This document shows positions 62,615 to 64,000 of a stretch of DNA of 64,000 nucleotides, one piece after another. Every line of letters begins with the position of its first letter. Position 1 is the stretch's first letter. The notes below the pieces were generated by a model. That model was not told the DNA's origin. It saw only the letters and a list, made by a program, of their open reading frames with translations, and made no database searches. The stretch is from Litchfieldia alkalitelluris (GTDB taxonomy: Bacteria > Bacillota > Bacilli > Bacillales > Salisediminibacteriaceae). The position numbers and the translations under genes are program-made. The stretch is from NCBI RefSeq assembly GCF_002153425.1, contig NZ_KZ119600.1, positions 1,029,714 to 1,093,713 on the forward strand, in the 5' to 3' direction.

Positions 62615-63706
62615 GTGCCCGAAGTGTCTGGGAGTTCGGAGCTTCGGGCAGTAAAATGAGTTGATAGTGCCCGAAGCGTTTAGGAGTTCGGAGCTTCGGG
62701 CAGTAAAATGAATTGATAGTGCCCGAAGTGGTAGAGAGTCGCTTGCTCCGGGCAGTATTATGAGTTGATAGTTCCCGAAGTGTCTGGGAGTTCGGAGCTT
62801 CGGGCAGTAAAATGAATTGATAGTGCCCGAAGTGGTAGAGAGTCGCTTGCTCCGGGCAGTATTATGAGTTGATAGTTCCCGAAGTGTCTGGGAGTTCGGA
62901 GCTTCGGGCAGTAAAATGAATTGATAGTGCCCGAAGCGTTTAGGAGTTCGGAGCTTCGGGCAGTAAAATGAGTTGATAGTGCCCGAAGCGTTTAGGAGTT
63001 GAGTGCTTCAGGCACCAATATGAGTTGATAGTGCCCGAAGTGGTAGAGAGTCGCTTGCTCCGGGCAGTATTATGAGTTGATAGTTCCCGAAGTGTCTGGG
63101 AGTTCGGAGCTTCGGGCAGTAAAATGAGTTGATAGTGCCCGAAGCGTTTAGGAGTTCGGAGCTTCGGGCAGTAAAATGAATTGATAGTGCCCGAAGTGGT
63201 AGAGAGTTCGGAGTTCTGGGCAGTAATATGATTAGATAGTGCCCGAAGCCATCAGGATTTCTGTGCTTCGGGCACTAATACGAGTTGATAGTGCCCGAAG
63301 CGTTTAGGAGTTCGGAGCTTCGGGCAGTAAAATGAATTGATAGTGCCCGAAGTGGTAGAGAGTTCGGAGTTCTGGGCAGTAATATGATTAGATAGTGCCC
63401 GAAGCCATCAGGATTTCTGTGCTTCGGGCAGTAAAATGAGTTGATAGTGCCCGAAGCGTTAGAGAGTCGCGTGCTCCGGGCAGTATTATGAGTTGATAGT
63501 TCCCGAAGCGTCTGGGAGTCGCGTGCTTCGGGCATTATTATGATTTTATAGTTCCCGAAGCGTTTGGGAGTTCAGTGCTCCGGGCACTAATATGAATTGA
63601 TAGTGCCCGAAGTGTCTGGGAGTTCGGAGCTTCGGGCAGTAAAATGAGTTGATAGTGCCCGAAGCGTTTAGGAGTTCGGAGCTTCGGGCACTATTAAGAG
63701 TTGGTG
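62615..63706 (+). repeat. 52-bp tandem array, class A, 21 copies in exact register
   Basis: The landmark GT(G/T)CCCGAAG recurs every 52 bp exactly, from 62615 to 63655 (20 intervals in 1040 bp). The commonest unit contains GCCCGAAGC and its perfect inverse GCTTCGGGC around a 15-base loop, then GTAAAATGA(G/A)TTGATA. Several unit types alternate to give higher-order repeats of 104 bp (62719-62926, again at 63031) and 156 bp (63135 and 63291). Because 52 is not a multiple of 3, frames shift in every unit; it is not coding. Confidence 0.95.
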
Positions 63707-63751
63707 GATCCTGAATCAATAAAAGCAACAAAGAATCAATATGAATTAATT
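63707..63751 (+). repeat. Degenerate transition unit between array classes A and B
   Basis: About 43-45 bp from TCCTGAATCAATAAAAGCAA to the first class B unit, with TCCTGAA in place of GCCCGAA. It appears to be a decayed unit with a 9-bp deletion. Confidence 0.6.
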
Positions 63752-64000
63752 GCCCGAACCAGAAGAGCCGACCTTGTAAAGGTAAAATAAATTGGTTTTA
63801 ATTGCCCGAAAGAGATGAGCCAACCTTGTAAAGGTAAAATAAATTGGTTTTAATTGCCCGAAGGCGAAGAGTCGACCTAGTAAAGGTAAAATAAACTGGA
63901 TTTAATTGCCCGAACCAGAAGAGCCAACCTAGTAAAGGTAAAATAAACTGGATTTAATTGCCCGAACTTGAAGAGCAACCTAGTAAAGGTAAAATAAAAC
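63752..64000 (+). repeat. 52-bp tandem array, class B, running off the window end
   Basis: GCCCGAA recurs at 63752, 63804, 63856, 63908 and 63960, exactly 52 bp apart. Each unit also has (T/A)GTAAAGGTAAAATAAA and TTTAATT. The last copy is cut by the window edge. The same unit occurs inverted and degenerate at 14037-14250. It shares the 52-bp length and GCCCGAA start with class A, suggesting a common origin. Confidence 0.93.

Noticed and set aside
62425-62664. 79-codon Gly/Arg-rich open frame
   Set aside because: It follows the G-rich tract and runs into the tandem array; low complexity, no recognisable ribosome site and no family resemblance.
63275-63731. Minus-strand open frames of 86 and 61 codons with repeated LLNASGTINS-like peptides
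   Set aside because: They are translations of the 52-bp array. The unit is not a multiple of three and frames close within a few units.
62615-64000. CRISPR array
   Set aside because: The 52-bp units are contiguous and similar along their full length; there are no unique spacers between identical short repeats, and no cas genes.
1-64000. rRNA, tRNA or complete insertion sequences
   Set aside because: No rRNA-like blocks, tRNA cloverleaf landmarks or transposase frames were found by reading; a covariance-model scan would be needed to exclude short RNAs.

Overview
The window is chromosomal DNA from a low-GC, endospore-forming Gram-positive bacterium, almost certainly a Bacillaceae member. The evidence is a GerA/GerB/GerC nutrient-germinant receptor operon, a 36-residue YjcZ-type sporulation peptide behind an exact SigK-type promoter, many purine-rich ribosome binding sites with frequent TTG/GTG starts, abundant intrinsic terminators, and homologues of Bacillus SwrC, YhaP/YhaQ, Mta, PepV, YebE-type DUF2179 and stressosome RsbR proteins. 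A K+ channel next to a K+/H+ antiporter, a very acidic lipoprotein linker and a TRAP transporter would suit a salt- or alkali-adapted species, but the genus cannot be fixed from sequence alone. No rRNA, tRNA, CRISPR array, complete insertion sequence or prophage was seen.

Layout. 0-4.4 kb: fragment of a membrane protein, a guanylate-kinase-like protein with an altered P-loop, and a three-gene ECF sigma / small membrane protein / large TPR-surface-protein operon. 4.5-14 kb: PepV dipeptidase, a TRAP transporter (DctPQM) behind an Fnr-like box, and an RND exporter with its lipoprotein adaptor (SwrC type). 14-15 kb: a gene-free kilobase of 52-bp-period repeats, part of it inside an element with inverted ends. 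15-25 kb: PadR/DUF1700/DUF4097 operon, MerR-TipAS regulator with its promoter, acidic lipoprotein, TetR divergent from an ABC exporter, AraC-GyrI regulator, M48 protease. 25-31 kb: a ParB-like-fold protein, K+ channel, K+/H+ antiporter, orphan tyrosine recombinase, MFS exporter, YjcZ peptide. 31.5-37 kb: membrane-anchored propeller-amidohydrolase fusion, then a second PadR/DUF1700 module with DUF4173 and twin 19-bp operators. 37-47 kb: double-psi-barrel/DUF3889 protein, YhaPQ exporter, aroK-aroD, MBL hydrolase, DUF2179 protein, glpD and plsY. 47-51 kb: ger operon. 51-62 kb: AbgT transporter, RsbR-like STAS protein, small alarmone synthetase, TetR, a two-component system preceded by a translationally coupled 46-codon gene, GNAT and S9 peptidase. 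62.3-64 kb: a G-rich tract and a long 52-bp tandem array that runs off the end of the window.

Functional themes are envelope stress and export (ECF operon, RND, two ABC exporters, MFS, two PadR modules), ion homeostasis (channel, antiporter, YhaPQ), glycerol-3-phosphate use (glpD oxidises it, plsY acylates it), shikimate synthesis and sporulation/germination.

The most unusual content is non-coding. Sequence classes with the same 52-bp period occur at 14.0-14.8 kb and 62.6-64 kb, in opposite orientations. One array holds 21 copies in exact 52-bp register with higher-order 104- and 156-bp repeats, and each main unit carries a dyad able to form a hairpin.
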